Notes: a model not told the origin generated them from the letters alone. DNA of 51,941 nucleotides from Streptomyces albospinus (GCF_014648695.1 NZ_BMRP01000038.1:10588-62528); one strand, 5' to 3'. Positions 1 to 9,489 are shown, counted from the first letter of the stretch. Program-made: numbers and translations.

Positions 1-12
1 GGGTCCGCTGCC

Positions 13-942
13 ATGGCAGTCGATCCTGCGGCGGACCGCCCGCTCTTTCTCTTCTCCGGCGACCCCCTGCACCCGCGGCGCACCGACCCGCACTTCGCGG
101 ACGAGGCCGCCGCGGCACGTTCCGCGGGCGCGGTCACCTCGGTGCTGGACCACGAGGCGCTGCTGGCCGGGGAGGCCACGCGGGCGGTCGCCCGGGTGCC
201 GCGCGAGGCCGGCCCGGTCTGGTACCGGGGTTGGATGCTGCCCGCCGGCCGCTACACCGAGCTGGCCGCGGCGCTCGCCGGGCACGGCTGCCGTCTGCTG
301 ACCTCGCCCGCCGCCTATCGCACCGCCCATGAACTCCCCTGCTGGTACGGCACCTTCCGCGCGCTCACCCCGTCCAGCGCCTGGCTGCCCTGTGCGCCCG
401 GCAGGCCGCCGGAGCCCGCGACGCTCGCCCGGCTCGCCGCACCGTTCACCGCGCCGGGGCGGCGCCGGTCGCTCGTCGTCAAGGACTGGGTCAAGTCCCG
501 CAAGCACGAGTGGCAGGAGGCGGCCTACGTCCCGGACGCCGCGGACACCGCCCGGCTGGCCTCGGTGGTCGGCCGCTTCGTGGCCCTCCAGGAGGAGTTC
601 CTGACCGGTGGTGTGGTGCTGCGCGCGTTCGAGGACTTCGACCGGGCGGCGGGCGAGGCGCGGGTGTGGTGGGTGGACGGCGAGCCGGTGGTGACCGGCC
701 CGCACCCCGACACCCCGGATCTGCGCCCCGCGCCCGATCTGGACCATGTGGCCGGTGCGGTACGGGAGTTGGGCGTGCGCTTCGTCACCACGGATCTGGC
801 GCTGCGTACGGACGGGGTCTGGCGGGTGGTGGAGGTCGGCGACGGCCAGGTCAGCGGGCTGCCCGCGGGGGCGGACCACCGGCCGCTGTTCGCGGCACTG
901 GTCGCGGCGGGCGCGGAACGGCCGCGCGCCGCGGCCGGGTAG
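13..942 (+). CDS. ATP-grasp domain protein (DUF4343-like)
   Basis: A 309-residue soluble protein with no signal peptide. The central part has an ATP-grasp-like lysine segment (SLVVKDWVKSRKHEW, about residues 154-168). The C-terminal half ends in the pattern VVEVGDGQVSGLP (about 274-286), which I associate with the DUF4343 group of ATP-grasp ligase-like proteins. The substrate is unknown. The gene starts close to the window edge, so an earlier start cannot be excluded; the ATG at 13 fits the length of the family. It is followed after 15 bp by a convergent rhodanese gene. It has no adjacent peptide precursor, so I do not call it a peptide maturase. Confidence 0.8.
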   Translation: MAVDPAADRPLFLFSGDPLHPRRTDPHFADEAAAARSAGAVTSVLDHEALLAGEATRAVARVPREAGPVWYRGWMLPAGRYTELAAALAGHGCRLLTSPAAYRTAHELPCWYGTFRALTPSSAWLPCAPGRPPEPATLARLAAPFTAPGRRRSLVVKDWVKSRKHEWQEAAYVPDAADTARLASVVGRFVALQEEFLTGGVVLRAFEDFDRAAGEARVWWVDGEPVVTGPHPDTPDLRPAPDLDHVAGAVRELGVRFVTTDLALRTDGVWRVVEVGDGQVSGLPAGADHRPLFAALVAAGAERPRAAAG

Positions 943-957
943 GCCGGCGCATCGGCC

Positions 958-1446
958 TCAGCAGCCGCACTCCCCGTCGCCCACGGGCGCGGTGAGCGGA
1001 TCGGCCGGGAGCCGCCGCGGGCCCTGCCGGGTCGTGACCGCGTAGCCCTCGCGGATCCAGTACTCGATGCCGCCCAGCATCTCCTTGACGCGGTAGCCGA
1101 GGCGGGCCAGGGCGAGGGCGGCCCGGGTGGCGCCGTCGCAGCCGGGGCCCCAGCAGTGGACGACGACCGGGACGGCCGGGTCCAGCAGCCCGGCCGCGTC
1201 CTGCGGGATGCGGGCCGTGGGGAGGTGCACGGCGCCGGGGACATGGCCCTGGTCCCAGGCCGCGGCGCTGCGGGAGTCGACGAGGGCGAAGCCGGGGGCG
1301 CCGGTGGTGAGCGCGGCGTGGACGTCGGCGACGTCGGTGTGGAAGGCGAGGTGGGCGGCGAAGTACGCGGCGGCGTCGGCGGGCGCGGCGGGCGGCACGG
1401 CGAGGACCGGGCCGGTGGCCGGGGGCCGCGGGGTTTGGGTGGTCAT
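958..1446 (-). CDS. Rhodanese-like domain protein
   Basis: A 162-residue single-domain rhodanese-like protein. The segment VDSRSAAAWDQGHVPGAVHL (about residues 52-71) is the typical first motif, and the active-site loop VVHCWGPGCDGATRAA carries the catalytic-position cysteine. The protein ends in CGC, giving extra C-terminal cysteines. Probable role is sulfur transfer or sulfane-sulfur handling in the cytoplasm; the substrate is not evident. The gene is divergent from an Lrp/AsnC regulator at 1541, an arrangement that suggests local control. No SD-like purine run precedes the ATG; instead the sequence TAGATTAT lies 7-15 bp upstream, so a leaderless transcript is possible. Confidence 0.85.
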   Translation of the reverse strand: MTTQTPRPPATGPVLAVPPAAPADAAAYFAAHLAFHTDVADVHAALTTGAPGFALVDSRSAAAWDQGHVPGAVHLPTARIPQDAAGLLDPAVPVVVHCWGPGCDGATRAALALARLGYRVKEMLGGIEYWIREGYAVTTRQGPRRLPADPLTAPVGDGECGC

Positions 1447-1504
1447 GGCCGATAATCTACGGTCGGCCGCCCGGCCGGCGAAGGGACGATCACCGGCAAG
1501 AGCC

Positions 1505-1540
1505 TTGATATGCCGGGGATTCCACTGCTAGACAGCGAGG
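1505..1540 (+). promoter_or_regulatory. Candidate promoter, leaderless, for the AsnC-type gene
   Basis: TTGATA at 1505-1510 and TAGACA at 1529-1534 are separated by 18 bp. Transcription would begin at about 1541, which is the A of the ATG. GCGAGG directly abuts the ATG and is too close to act as a normal SD. Predicted by eye only. Confidence 0.4.
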
Positions 1541-1987
1541 ATGACCGGTTATTCCCCTGACGCCACCGACTGGCGCATCCTCGACGTCCTCCAGCAGCAC
1601 GGCCGCGCGGGCTACGCCGAGCTGGCGCGTGCGGTGAACATGTCCGCGAGCGCCGTCACCGAACGGGTCCGGCGGATGGAGGAGGCCGGGGTGATCTCGG
1701 GGTACGCGGCGGTGATCGAGCCGGAGCGGATCGGGCTGCCGGTGCTGGCGTTCGTCCGGCTCCGGTATCCGAACGGGAACTACAAGCCGTTCCACGATCT
1801 GCTGGAGACCACACCGGAGATCCTGGAGGCGCATCACGTCACGGGCGACGACTGCTTCGTGATCAAGGTTGCCGCGCGGTCGATGAAGCATCTGGAGGAG
1901 GTGTCCGGACGGATCGGTGCGCTGGGCGCGGTGACGACCAGCGTGGTCTACTCCTCGCCGCTCCCCCGGCGTCCCGTCAGCCGCTGA
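1541..1987 (+). CDS. Lrp/AsnC family transcriptional regulator
   Basis: A 148-residue protein with an N-terminal winged helix-turn-helix (about residues 7-60, with WRILDVLQQHGRAGYAELAR and NMSASAVTERVRRMEEAGVI) and a C-terminal RAM/AsnC ligand-binding domain (about 68-145, with HHVTGDDCFVIKVAARSMKHL). The length is normal for the family. It probably binds a small amino-acid-like ligand and regulates the divergent rhodanese gene and itself. Its last 11 bases overlap the end of the convergent sbcC gene. It appears to be transcribed leaderless (see promoter at 1505). Confidence 0.92.
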   Translation: MTGYSPDATDWRILDVLQQHGRAGYAELARAVNMSASAVTERVRRMEEAGVISGYAAVIEPERIGLPVLAFVRLRYPNGNYKPFHDLLETTPEILEAHHVTGDDCFVIKVAARSMKHLEEVSGRIGALGAVTTSVVYSSPLPRRPVSR

Positions 1988-4900
1988 TCCGGCCCGTCCC
2001 GGGGACCGGTCGGCCGGGCACCCGGTGGCGGACCGTTGAGCCGGCGCGGTCCTTGACGACCTCCAGCTGCGCGGGGATGCGCGCCTTGAGGTCCGCGACA
2101 TGGCTGACGATGCCGACGCTGCGGTCCCGTTCGCGGAGCGCGTCGAGGACGTCCAGGACCTCGTCGAGGGTCTGTTCGTCGAGGCTGCCGAAGCCCTCGT
2201 CGATGAAGAGGGTGTCCAGCCGGGTGCCGCCCGCCTCGTCGGTCACGACATCGGCGAGGCCGAGGGCCAGCGCGAGCGAGGCGAAGAAGGTCTCGCCGCC
2301 GGAGAGGCTGGCGGTGTCCCGCTCCTGGCCGGTCCAGGCGTCGATGACGTGCAGGCCGAGGCCGGAGCGGCGGGCGCCACCGGCCCGTTCGTCGGAGTGG
2401 ACCAGGGTGTACCGGCCGCCGGACATCCGGTGCAGCCGGGCGGTGGCCGCGGCGGCGACCTGCTCCAGGCGGGCGGCCAGCACATACGACTCCAGGCGCA
2501 TCCGCCGTTCGTTCTCGCTGGAGGTGCCGGAGGTCAGCGAGGCGAGGCGGGCGATCCGGTCGTACGCGGCGCGCAGCGGGGCCAGGCGGCGGGCGTCCTC
2601 CTCGGCGCCGGCGGAGAGCCGGTCCAGGGCGGTGCAGCGTTCGCGGGCCGCGACCAGGCCGGCGGCGGCGGTCCGCAGCCGCTCCGCCGCCGCCCGGTGC
2701 GCGGTCCGGGCGGCGTCCGGGTCGGCGGGCGGCAGCGCCGCGGCGGCGGCGAGCTCGGGCCGGTCCAGCTCGGCCGCCACGGCCGCCGACTCGGCCTGCC
2801 GGTCGTCCAACTCCCGCTGGACGGCGCGCCGTTCGGCTTCCGGCAGCAGGGCCTCGGCCGCCGCTTCCGGTGTGCCGAAGCCGGCACGGTAGGCGGCGTC
2901 GGAGAGCTGTGCGTCGGCCTCCTTGAGGCGCTGGGCACAGCCGGCGGCCGTACGGGACGCCTCGGCCGCGGCGGCGAGCAGCGCGATCCGCCGCTCCAGC
3001 CGCTCGGCCCGCTCGGCGACACTGCCGCAGTCGCCCCGCGCCTCGGCCAACTCCGCCTCCAGCGCGGCCCGTTCGCGGTCCAGTGCCTCGCGGTGGGAGG
3101 TCCGGGCGGCGGCCCGGCGCTCGGCCTGCTGCTGTTCGTCGCGGCGCCGCTCGTACTCCCGCTCGGCGCGCGCCAGCGCCTCGCGGGCGCCGTGCAGATC
3201 GGCTCCGGCGGCGTGGGCGCGGGCGAAGTCGTCCCGCAACTGCTCGACGTGGTGGGCGAGTTCGGCCGTCGGGGCCTCGCCGGCCGCGGCGTCGGCGGCG
3301 GCCAGCGACTCCTTGACGGACTGGCGGTGCTCCTCGATCCGCTGGCGAGATTCCTCGGCGCGGCGGTGGACCTCCTGGGCGGCCTCCTCGGCGGCCCGGT
3401 CGACATGGCCGGCGCCGGCCCGGGCCGGGTCCGGGTGCTCGGTCGCGCCGCACACCGCGCACGCCCGGCCGTCCTGGAGTTGGGCGGCGAGTTCGGCGGC
3501 GATACCGCGCAGCCGCAGCTCCTTGAGCTCCAGCCAGTGCTCCTGGGCCTCCGCCGAGCGCTCCCGGGCGGTCAGCAACTGCGCTTCGGCGTCCCGCAGT
3601 TCGCCGGCGAGACGGTCGCGCCGGCGGGCCGCGTCCAGCCGTCCGGCGGCCGGGGCGATCCGGTCGCCGAGTTGTTCCGCGCGGCCTGCGGCCTCCTGCG
3701 CGGTCTCGATCCGCCGCTGGTGGGTCCGGCGCGCGGCGTCCCATTCGGCGAGCCACTGGGCGGCGTCCAGCAGCGTCTGCTCGTCGGCACGCGCCTCGCG
3801 GTCGAGGCCGGCGCGCTCCCGGCCGAGGTCGGCGGCCCGCCGCTCGGCTCGGCGCGCCGCCGCGAGCGCTCCCAGGTCGGCCCGCAACGTCCGCTCCAGC
3901 GCGGCGAGCCGGTCGCCCTCGGCGTCCGCGAGGTCGGGCGGCAGCGGATCGCGGTGCTGCCGTTCGGCGCGCTGGGCGGCGGCCAGCTCCTGCCAGGCGC
4001 CCTCGCGCAGCGCGAGGACGGGTGCCACGTCCGCGGCGGCACGGGCCCGCTCCAGCCGTTCCCGGAGACGGTCTCCCTCGTGGGCGCGGGCGGCGAGTTC
4101 GGCGGCGCGGCGGCGGGCGTCGGCGTGCCGCCGCTGGAGCCGGTCCCGCTCCAGGGTCTCCTCCAGCCGTGCGGCGGCCGACCGCTCCGCCGTCTCAGCG
4201 GCCTGGACCGCGGACGCGGCGATCTCCCGGCGCTCCCGGGCGCTCACCCGGGCGACCGCGGCGCGGGCCAGCACCGCCTCGGCGAATCCGGGCTCGCCGG
4301 GGCCGGGCGCGGCGGCAGCGGCGGTCGCAGCGGTGGCCGCCGCCCGTCCGCCGCGCCGGTCCGCGCCCGCCTGCACCGGCACAACCACCCTGGCCAGGGC
4401 GGGTACTGACGGGTCGTCGAGATCCGGGACCGCCCCTGCCGCCTGCGCCATCCGGTGCGCCAGCGCGAGCAGCCGGTCGTCCCCGGCCGCGACCTGGTCG
4501 GCCGCGGCCCTGCGGCGCGCCGTCAGCTCCTCTTCGAGCGCGGCGAACCGCCGGGTGTCGAAGAGCCGCCCCAGCAGCCGGGCCCGCGCCTCCGCGTCCG
4601 CCCGCAGGAAGCGCGCGAAGTCGCCCTGCGGCAGCAGCACCACCTGGCAGAACTGCTCCTTGCTCATGCCGAGCAGCTGCTGGATCTCCTCGCCGATCTC
4701 CTGGTGCGAGCGGCTGAGCGCCTTCCACTCACCGGCCGGCGCGCCGCCGGCGACCGGCCCGGCGGGGACGAACTCGCGCAGCCGGCTCTGCGCCTTCTCC
4801 TTCGTCGTACCGCCGCCGCGCTTCTTGGGCCGGGGCTGCTCGGGCAGCCGGGTGATCTCCAACCGCCGTTCGGCCACGGTGAGTTCGAGGACGACCTCGG

Positions 4901-5129
4901 TGAGGGTGGACGGGTCGGCGAGATCGCTGCGCAGCGCCTGGCCGCTCTGCCGCGCCCCGGGCACCGACCCGTACAGCGCGAAGCAGACCGCGTCCAGGAC
5001 CGAGGTCTTGCCCGCGCCGGTCGGTCCGTGCAGCAGGAAGAGGCCGTCCCGCGCCAGCCGGTCGAAGTCGACGGTCTGGGCGCCGCCGAACGGCCCGAAC
5101 GCGGTCACGGTCAGCCGGTGCAGCCTCAT
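1977..5129 (-). CDS. sbcC: Exonuclease subunit SbcC (AAA/SMC-like ATPase)
   Basis: A 1050-residue ATPase of the SbcCD (Mre11-Rad50-type) DNA end-processing nuclease. Visible elements are the N-terminal segment TAFGPFGGAQTVDF, Walker A GPTGAGKTSVLDAVCFALYG, a long Ala/Arg/Glu-rich coiled coil, and a zinc-hook cysteine pair CAVCG near residue 550. At the C terminus come the ABC signature LSGGETFFASLALALGLADV and Walker B DTLFIDEGFGSLDEQ. I use the ATG at 5129, whose A is shared with the TGA of sbcD (TGATG), giving translational coupling; a GTG one codon earlier is also possible. The complex cleaves hairpins and blocked double-strand ends. Confidence 0.95.
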   Translation of the reverse strand: MRLHRLTVTAFGPFGGAQTVDFDRLARDGLFLLHGPTGAGKTSVLDAVCFALYGSVPGARQSGQALRSDLADPSTLTEVVLELTVAERRLEITRLPEQPRPKKRGGGTTKEKAQSRLREFVPAGPVAGGAPAGEWKALSRSHQEIGEEIQQLLGMSKEQFCQVVLLPQGDFARFLRADAEARARLLGRLFDTRRFAALEEELTARRRAAADQVAAGDDRLLALAHRMAQAAGAVPDLDDPSVPALARVVVPVQAGADRRGGRAAATAATAAAAAPGPGEPGFAEAVLARAAVARVSARERREIAASAVQAAETAERSAAARLEETLERDRLQRRHADARRRAAELAARAHEGDRLRERLERARAAADVAPVLALREGAWQELAAAQRAERQHRDPLPPDLADAEGDRLAALERTLRADLGALAAARRAERRAADLGRERAGLDREARADEQTLLDAAQWLAEWDAARRTHQRRIETAQEAAGRAEQLGDRIAPAAGRLDAARRRDRLAGELRDAEAQLLTARERSAEAQEHWLELKELRLRGIAAELAAQLQDGRACAVCGATEHPDPARAGAGHVDRAAEEAAQEVHRRAEESRQRIEEHRQSVKESLAAADAAAGEAPTAELAHHVEQLRDDFARAHAAGADLHGAREALARAEREYERRRDEQQQAERRAAARTSHREALDRERAALEAELAEARGDCGSVAERAERLERRIALLAAAAEASRTAAGCAQRLKEADAQLSDAAYRAGFGTPEAAAEALLPEAERRAVQRELDDRQAESAAVAAELDRPELAAAAALPPADPDAARTAHRAAAERLRTAAAGLVAARERCTALDRLSAGAEEDARRLAPLRAAYDRIARLASLTSGTSSENERRMRLESYVLAARLEQVAAAATARLHRMSGGRYTLVHSDERAGGARRSGLGLHVIDAWTGQERDTASLSGGETFFASLALALGLADVVTDEAGGTRLDTLFIDEGFGSLDEQTLDEVLDVLDALRERDRSVGIVSHVADLKARIPAQLEVVKDRAGSTVRHRVPGRPVPGTGRISG

Positions 5130-6292
5130 CACGCCACCTCCGCCGCCGCGTCGGCGGCCCGTACCTCGTCGATGGCGGACCGCAGTTCGACCCGCTCCGC
5201 GTCGTCGGCGGCGCGCCCGGACCGGACGTGTGCCACGAAGTCCTCGGCGATCTCCTGGTCGCTCCGGCCGCGCAGCCGCTGCGCGTACGAGGCCGCGGAC
5301 CGGGCCGGGCCCTCGTCGGGGTCGAAGACCAGGCTGAGGGTGTGCGGGAAGCGCTTGGCGAGCCGGGCCATGGGCTCGTGCGGCCGGGAGCCGTCGGTGA
5401 GCGTCGCCTCGACCCAGGAGTCCTCGTGCCGGGCCAGTTCCGGGTCGTCCAGCAGCCGCTCCAGCGGTCCGCGGATGCGGGCCAGCGGTCGCGGGGCCGG
5501 GCAGTCCACCCGCTCGGCGTGCACGGTGCCGTCCGCGTCGAGGTCGACGAGCCAGGACGACTTGCGGTGCGCGGCCTCGGAGAAGGAGTAGGCGAGCGGC
5601 GATCCGGAGTAGCGGATCCGCTCGGTGAGGGTCTGGCAGCCGTGCAGATGGCCCAGGGCCGCGTAGTCGACGCCGTCGAACACGGCGGCGGGGACGGACG
5701 CGACCCCGCCGACGGTGATGTCCCGCTCGCTGTCGCTGGCGGTGCCCCCGGTGACGAAGGCGTGCGCGAGCACCACGGAGCGCGTCCCGTCGGGCCGGGC
5801 GGCCAGGTCGTCGCGGACCCGGTCCATCGCGGCGCCGAGCACCGCGGCGTGATCGGCGCGCGGGGCGCCGAGGGTGTCGCGCACCATGGCCGGTTCGAGA
5901 TACGGCAGTCCGTAGAGGGCGACCGGGCCGTGTGCGTCGTCGAGGAGGACGGGGGTGCCGCAGGCCGCCGGGTCGGTGCGCAGGTGGATGCCGGCCTGCC
6001 GCATCAGTCCGGAGCCGACGCCCAACCGGCGGGCCGAGTCGTGGTTGCCGGAGATCATGACGGTGGGCACGCCGAGGGCGGCGAGCCGGTGCAGGGCCTC
6101 GTCGAAGAGCTCGACGGCGGCGAGCGGCGGTACGGCGCGGTCGTAGACGTCGCCCGCGACGAGGACCGCGTCGACCTCCCGGTCGCGGACCGTTCCGACG
6201 AGGTGGTCGAGGAACGCACGCTGGGCGGGGAGCAGGCTCACGCGGTGGAAGGACCGCCCCAGATGCCAGTCGGAGGTGTGCAGAAATCTCAA
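5129..6292 (-). CDS. sbcD: Exonuclease subunit SbcD (calcineurin-like phosphoesterase)
   Basis: A 387-residue Mre11-type nuclease subunit. The metallophosphoesterase motifs appear in order: SDWHLGRSF (residues 7-15), AGDVYDRAVPP, SGNHDSARRLG, LAHAFVTGG and LGHLHGCQ. The start is an unusual TTG at 6292: translation from it gives the canonical MRFLHTSDWHLGRSF opening, CGGAG lies 7 bp upstream as an SD, and no in-frame ATG or GTG lies close by. First gene of a two-gene operon with sbcC, with which it forms the SbcCD nuclease. Confidence 0.95.
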   Translation of the reverse strand: MRFLHTSDWHLGRSFHRVSLLPAQRAFLDHLVGTVRDREVDAVLVAGDVYDRAVPPLAAVELFDEALHRLAALGVPTVMISGNHDSARRLGVGSGLMRQAGIHLRTDPAACGTPVLLDDAHGPVALYGLPYLEPAMVRDTLGAPRADHAAVLGAAMDRVRDDLAARPDGTRSVVLAHAFVTGGTASDSERDITVGGVASVPAAVFDGVDYAALGHLHGCQTLTERIRYSGSPLAYSFSEAAHRKSSWLVDLDADGTVHAERVDCPAPRPLARIRGPLERLLDDPELARHEDSWVEATLTDGSRPHEPMARLAKRFPHTLSLVFDPDEGPARSAASYAQRLRGRSDQEIAEDFVAHVRSGRAADDAERVELRSAIDEVRAADAAAEVA

Positions 6293-6702
6293 GAAGCTAC
6301 TCCGACCTGCACGTTTCCCCCCACTGCACCTACAGAACCAGCACGAGCCAGCACGGGCTCGCCATCAGCACCCACCACGCTAGCGCCTGTCGGCACCTGA
6401 TCCGTCACGATCCTCGGCCTGCCACTGGCATGCGACGTCAGATCGCCGCACATGTCCGTGGTGATCCGATTGGCGGCGCCGCGGTGATCAGTATGCGCCA
6501 GAGGAGGCAAGGCAGATCGTCTTCCGCAGATCGCCTCTCAGCGGGGGATGATCTGGTGGGGTCGCCTCGTCAAGGGGGGAGAAGACCGCGAGCCGGACCG
6601 CGCGGGACTGACAGGACCGGGCGGGCCGCAGGACTGGGCAAGCCGTGCGAGTGCCCGGCGTGGTGCATGACGTCCGTGCCGGAGCGAGGTTAGACAAGAG
6701 GC
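6293..6702. other. Divergent intergenic region, sbcD / SpoIIE regulator
   Basis: 410 bp between divergent genes with no convincing gene. It should hold both promoters. A partial match to the stress-island palindrome, AGGACCGGGCGGGCCG (6613-6628), lies 75-90 bp upstream of the SpoIIE-domain gene, but it may be chance in GC-rich DNA. Confidence 0.4.
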
Positions 6703-9489
6703 ATGGCCCGAATCCCGGGCCGCTCCACGCGTGAGCGTCGACAGCGGCCGCCAGGCTCGCCGGAGACACCGAAGCAGCGTTCCCGGCCCAGGGCGAGCAC
6801 GAGCAGCGTCGCCGGACAGATGTTCGCGCTTCAGGCGCTGATCATCGTGCTGCTCGTCGCAGCAGCTGTAGCCGCACTGGCGCTGATGGCTCGGAACGAC
6901 AGATTCCAGGCGGCGCGAGCCCGCTCGCTGGCCGCCGCCGAGAGCTTCGCCCACGCCCCCGGCCTGCCCGCCGTGCTGCGCGGCCCGAACCCGGCTTCCG
7001 TGCTCCAGCCGCTGGCCGAAGCGGCCCGCAAGACGGGCGATGTCGCCTTCATCGTCGTGATGAACCGGGACGGCATCCGCTATTCGAGCCCGCGGCCGGA
7101 ACGGATCGGCAAGAAGTTCATCGGCACCATCGGACCGTCGTCGACCGGCCACGTCACGGTCGAAAGCCTCCAGGGTCCCGTCGGCGAGGAGATGCAGGCC
7201 GTCGTCCCCGTGATGGACGGGGGCCGGGTCGTGGGCATGGTGGCGTCCGGGCTCAAGGTCAGCAACATCAGCGGCGCCGCCGACCGGCTGCTCCCGTTCC
7301 TCATCGGCGCCGGCGCCGGCGCGCTGGCCCTGGCCACGGCCGGGACGGCTCTGGTGAGCAGGCGACTGCGGCGGCAGACCCACGGTCTCGGACCGGCCGA
7401 GATGACGCGGATGTACGAGCACCACGACGCGGTGCTGCACGCCGTGCGCGAGGGCGTGGTCATCGTCGGCGACGAGGACCGGGTCGTACTCGCCAACGAC
7501 GAGGCGCGCCGGCTCCTCGCTCTGCCCCCGGACGTGGTGGGGCGGCAGGTCGACTGCCTCCGCCTGGACCCCGCGGTGGCGGGGCTGCTGCTCTCCCGGC
7601 GCGATGCCTCCGACGAAGTGCTCCCCGTCGGCGACCGTCTCCTGGCGGTGAACAACCGGTCGACGGGCCGCCGCGGCGGCCCGCCCGGCAGCGTCGCCAC
7701 CCTGCGGGACTCCACCGAGCTGTGTGCCCTCACCGGGAAGGCCGAGGCCGCCCAGGGCAGGCTGCGACTGCTCTACGAGGCAAGTGTGGCCGTCGGCACG
7801 ACCCTGGACGTCACCCGCACCGCCGAGGAGCTCACCGCGGTGGCCGCCCGCTGGTTCGCCGACTACGTCACCGTCGACCTCGTCGAGCCCGTCCTGCGCG
7901 GTGACGAGCCGCCCGGCGCCTACGCGGAGGCGCCGGAACTGCGTCGCGTGGCGCTCAGCGGTACGTTCTCCCCTCCCCCATACCGGGTGGGCGAGGTGTA
8001 CCGGTACGCCCCCGCCACGCCGATGGCCACCGTCTTCGTCAGCGAACGGCCCGTGCTCGTACCCGATTTGACCGCCGCCTCGGAATGGCGTGCGGGAGAC
8101 CCCGAGCGCACGCGCATCGTCATCGAGCACGGTTTGCAGTCACTCATCACCGTGCCGCTCAAGGCGCGCGGTGTGCTGATGGGCGTCGCCGACTTCTGGC
8201 GGATGCGGGAAAGCCCGCCCCTGGAAGAAGACGACCTGACCCTGGCCGAGGAGCTGGCGGCCCGGGCGGCCGTCTGCATCGACAACGCGCGCCGCTTCAC
8301 CCGCGAACACACCATGGCCGTCACCCTCCAGGGCAGCCTGCTCCCCCGCGTGCTGCCCGAACACACCGCGCTCGACGTCGCCTACCGGTATCTCCCCGCC
8401 CGGACCGGAGTGTGCGGAGACTGGTTCGACGTCATCCCGCTGCCCGGGGCCCGGGTCGCGCTCGTCGTCGGCGATGTGGTCGGCCATGGCCTGCACGCAG
8501 CCGCCACCATGGGCCGACTGCGCACCGCCGTGCAGAACTTCTCGACCCTGGATCTGCCACCGGACGAGCTCCTGGCCCATCTCGATGACTTGGTCGGCCG
8601 CATCGACCAGGATGCGGCCGCAGATACGGCCACGGACGCGAACACGGCCGCCGATACGGACTCGGACAAGGACGCGGGCCCGGCGAAGGACGAACTCGCC
8701 ATCACGGGCGCCACCTGCCTCTACGCCATCTACGACCCCACCACCGGCACCGGCACCATGGCCCGGGCCGGCCATCCGCCACCCGCCGTCGTCCACCCCG
8801 ACGGCACCGTGGAATTCACCGAGCTCCCCGCAGGCCCGCCGCTCGGCGTGGGCGGTCCCCCCTTCGAGGCCGTGGAGCTACGGCTCCCGGAGGGCAGCAA
8901 CGTCGTCCTCTACACCGACGGCCTCGTCGAGGACCGGGAACGCGACCTCGACACCGGCCTGGAGCTCCTCGGTAGGACCCTGGCCCGCCCCTCCCGTCCA
9001 CCGGAGGAGATCTGCGACGTCGTCATCAGCGCGCTGCGGCCCGACCGCCAGAGCGACGACATCGCCCTCCTCGTTGCCCGCATCCACCGCACGGATCCCG
9101 GCCGCATCGCCGAGTGGGACGTGCCGTCCGACCCCTCGGCCGTGGCGGGCGCCCGCGCCGACGTCACCCGACAGCTGACGGGCTGGGGGCTGGAGGAGCA
9201 GGCGTTCACCACCGAGTTGATCCTCAGTGAGCTGATGACCAACGCCATCCGCTACGCCCCCGGCCCGATCAAGGTGCGCCTCCTGTACGACCGGACTCTG
9301 ATCTGCGAAGTGACCGACACCAGCAGCACCTCGCCCCACCTACGCTACGCCGCCGACGAAGACGAGGGCGGCCGCGGCCTCTTCCTCGTCGCCCAACTCG
9401 CCGAACGCTGGGGCACCCGCTACTTCCCCCGAGGCAAGGTCATCTGGGCCGAGCAGGCGGTGCCCGGAGAGATGCAGAGCAGTCCGTGA
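6703..9489 (+). CDS. Membrane-bound PAS-GAF-SpoIIE phosphatase with HATPase domain
   Basis: A 928-residue multidomain regulator. A basic N terminus precedes TM1 (about 42-63). An extracytoplasmic sensor resembling the citrate/dicarboxylate (CitA/DcuS-type) fold follows (about 65-190), then TM2 (about 197-218). After these come a PAS region (about 235-340), a GAF domain (about 360-535), a PP2C-type SpoIIE phosphatase (about 545-780; GDWFD, GDVVGHG and TDGLVEDRERD supply metal-binding aspartates) and an RsbW-like HATPase (about 800-925; LSELMTNAIRYA, GGRGLFLV). It probably controls an alternative sigma factor by dephosphorylating an anti-anti-sigma factor and acting as an anti-sigma kinase. A low-complexity Asp/Ala/Thr insert interrupts the phosphatase domain. 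No partner is adjacent; the STAS protein at 23253 is one candidate in the window. Confidence 0.93.
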   Translation: MARIPGRSTRERRQRPPGSPETPKQRSRPRASTSSVAGQMFALQALIIVLLVAAAVAALALMARNDRFQAARARSLAAAESFAHAPGLPAVLRGPNPASVLQPLAEAARKTGDVAFIVVMNRDGIRYSSPRPERIGKKFIGTIGPSSTGHVTVESLQGPVGEEMQAVVPVMDGGRVVGMVASGLKVSNISGAADRLLPFLIGAGAGALALATAGTALVSRRLRRQTHGLGPAEMTRMYEHHDAVLHAVREGVVIVGDEDRVVLANDEARRLLALPPDVVGRQVDCLRLDPAVAGLLLSRRDASDEVLPVGDRLLAVNNRSTGRRGGPPGSVATLRDSTELCALTGKAEAAQGRLRLLYEASVAVGTTLDVTRTAEELTAVAARWFADYVTVDLVEPVLRGDEPPGAYAEAPELRRVALSGTFSPPPYRVGEVYRYAPATPMATVFVSERPVLVPDLTAASEWRAGDPERTRIVIEHGLQSLITVPLKARGVLMGVADFWRMRESPPLEEDDLTLAEELAARAAVCIDNARRFTREHTMAVTLQGSLLPRVLPEHTALDVAYRYLPARTGVCGDWFDVIPLPGARVALVVGDVVGHGLHAAATMGRLRTAVQNFSTLDLPPDELLAHLDDLVGRIDQDAAADTATDANTAADTDSDKDAGPAKDELAITGATCLYAIYDPTTGTGTMARAGHPPPAVVHPDGTVEFTELPAGPPLGVGGPPFEAVELRLPEGSNVVLYTDGLVEDRERDLDTGLELLGRTLARPSRPPEEICDVVISALRPDRQSDDIALLVARIHRTDPGRIAEWDVPSDPSAVAGARADVTRQLTGWGLEEQAFTTELILSELMTNAIRYAPGPIKVRLLYDRTLICEVTDTSSTSPHLRYAADEDEGGRGLFLVAQLAERWGTRYFPRGKVIWAEQAVPGEMQSSP

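Noticed and set aside
13..942. The first ATP-grasp protein as a second graspetide ligase
   Set aside because: No precursor peptide gene is adjacent and its motifs fit the DUF4343 group instead of the SAV_5884-type maturases.
2100..4409. A 769-codon open frame antisense to sbcC, and similar long frames antisense to many genes
   Set aside because: Very high GC makes long stop-free antisense frames common. The translation is Gly/Ala/Arg/Val-rich with no domain, while the minus strand encodes clear SbcC motifs.
6613..6628. DevR/OsdR-like box upstream of the SpoIIE-domain gene
   Set aside because: AGGACCGGGCGGGCCG fits only partly and lies outside the island; one such match is expected by chance in GC-rich DNA. 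Kept as a note, not called.
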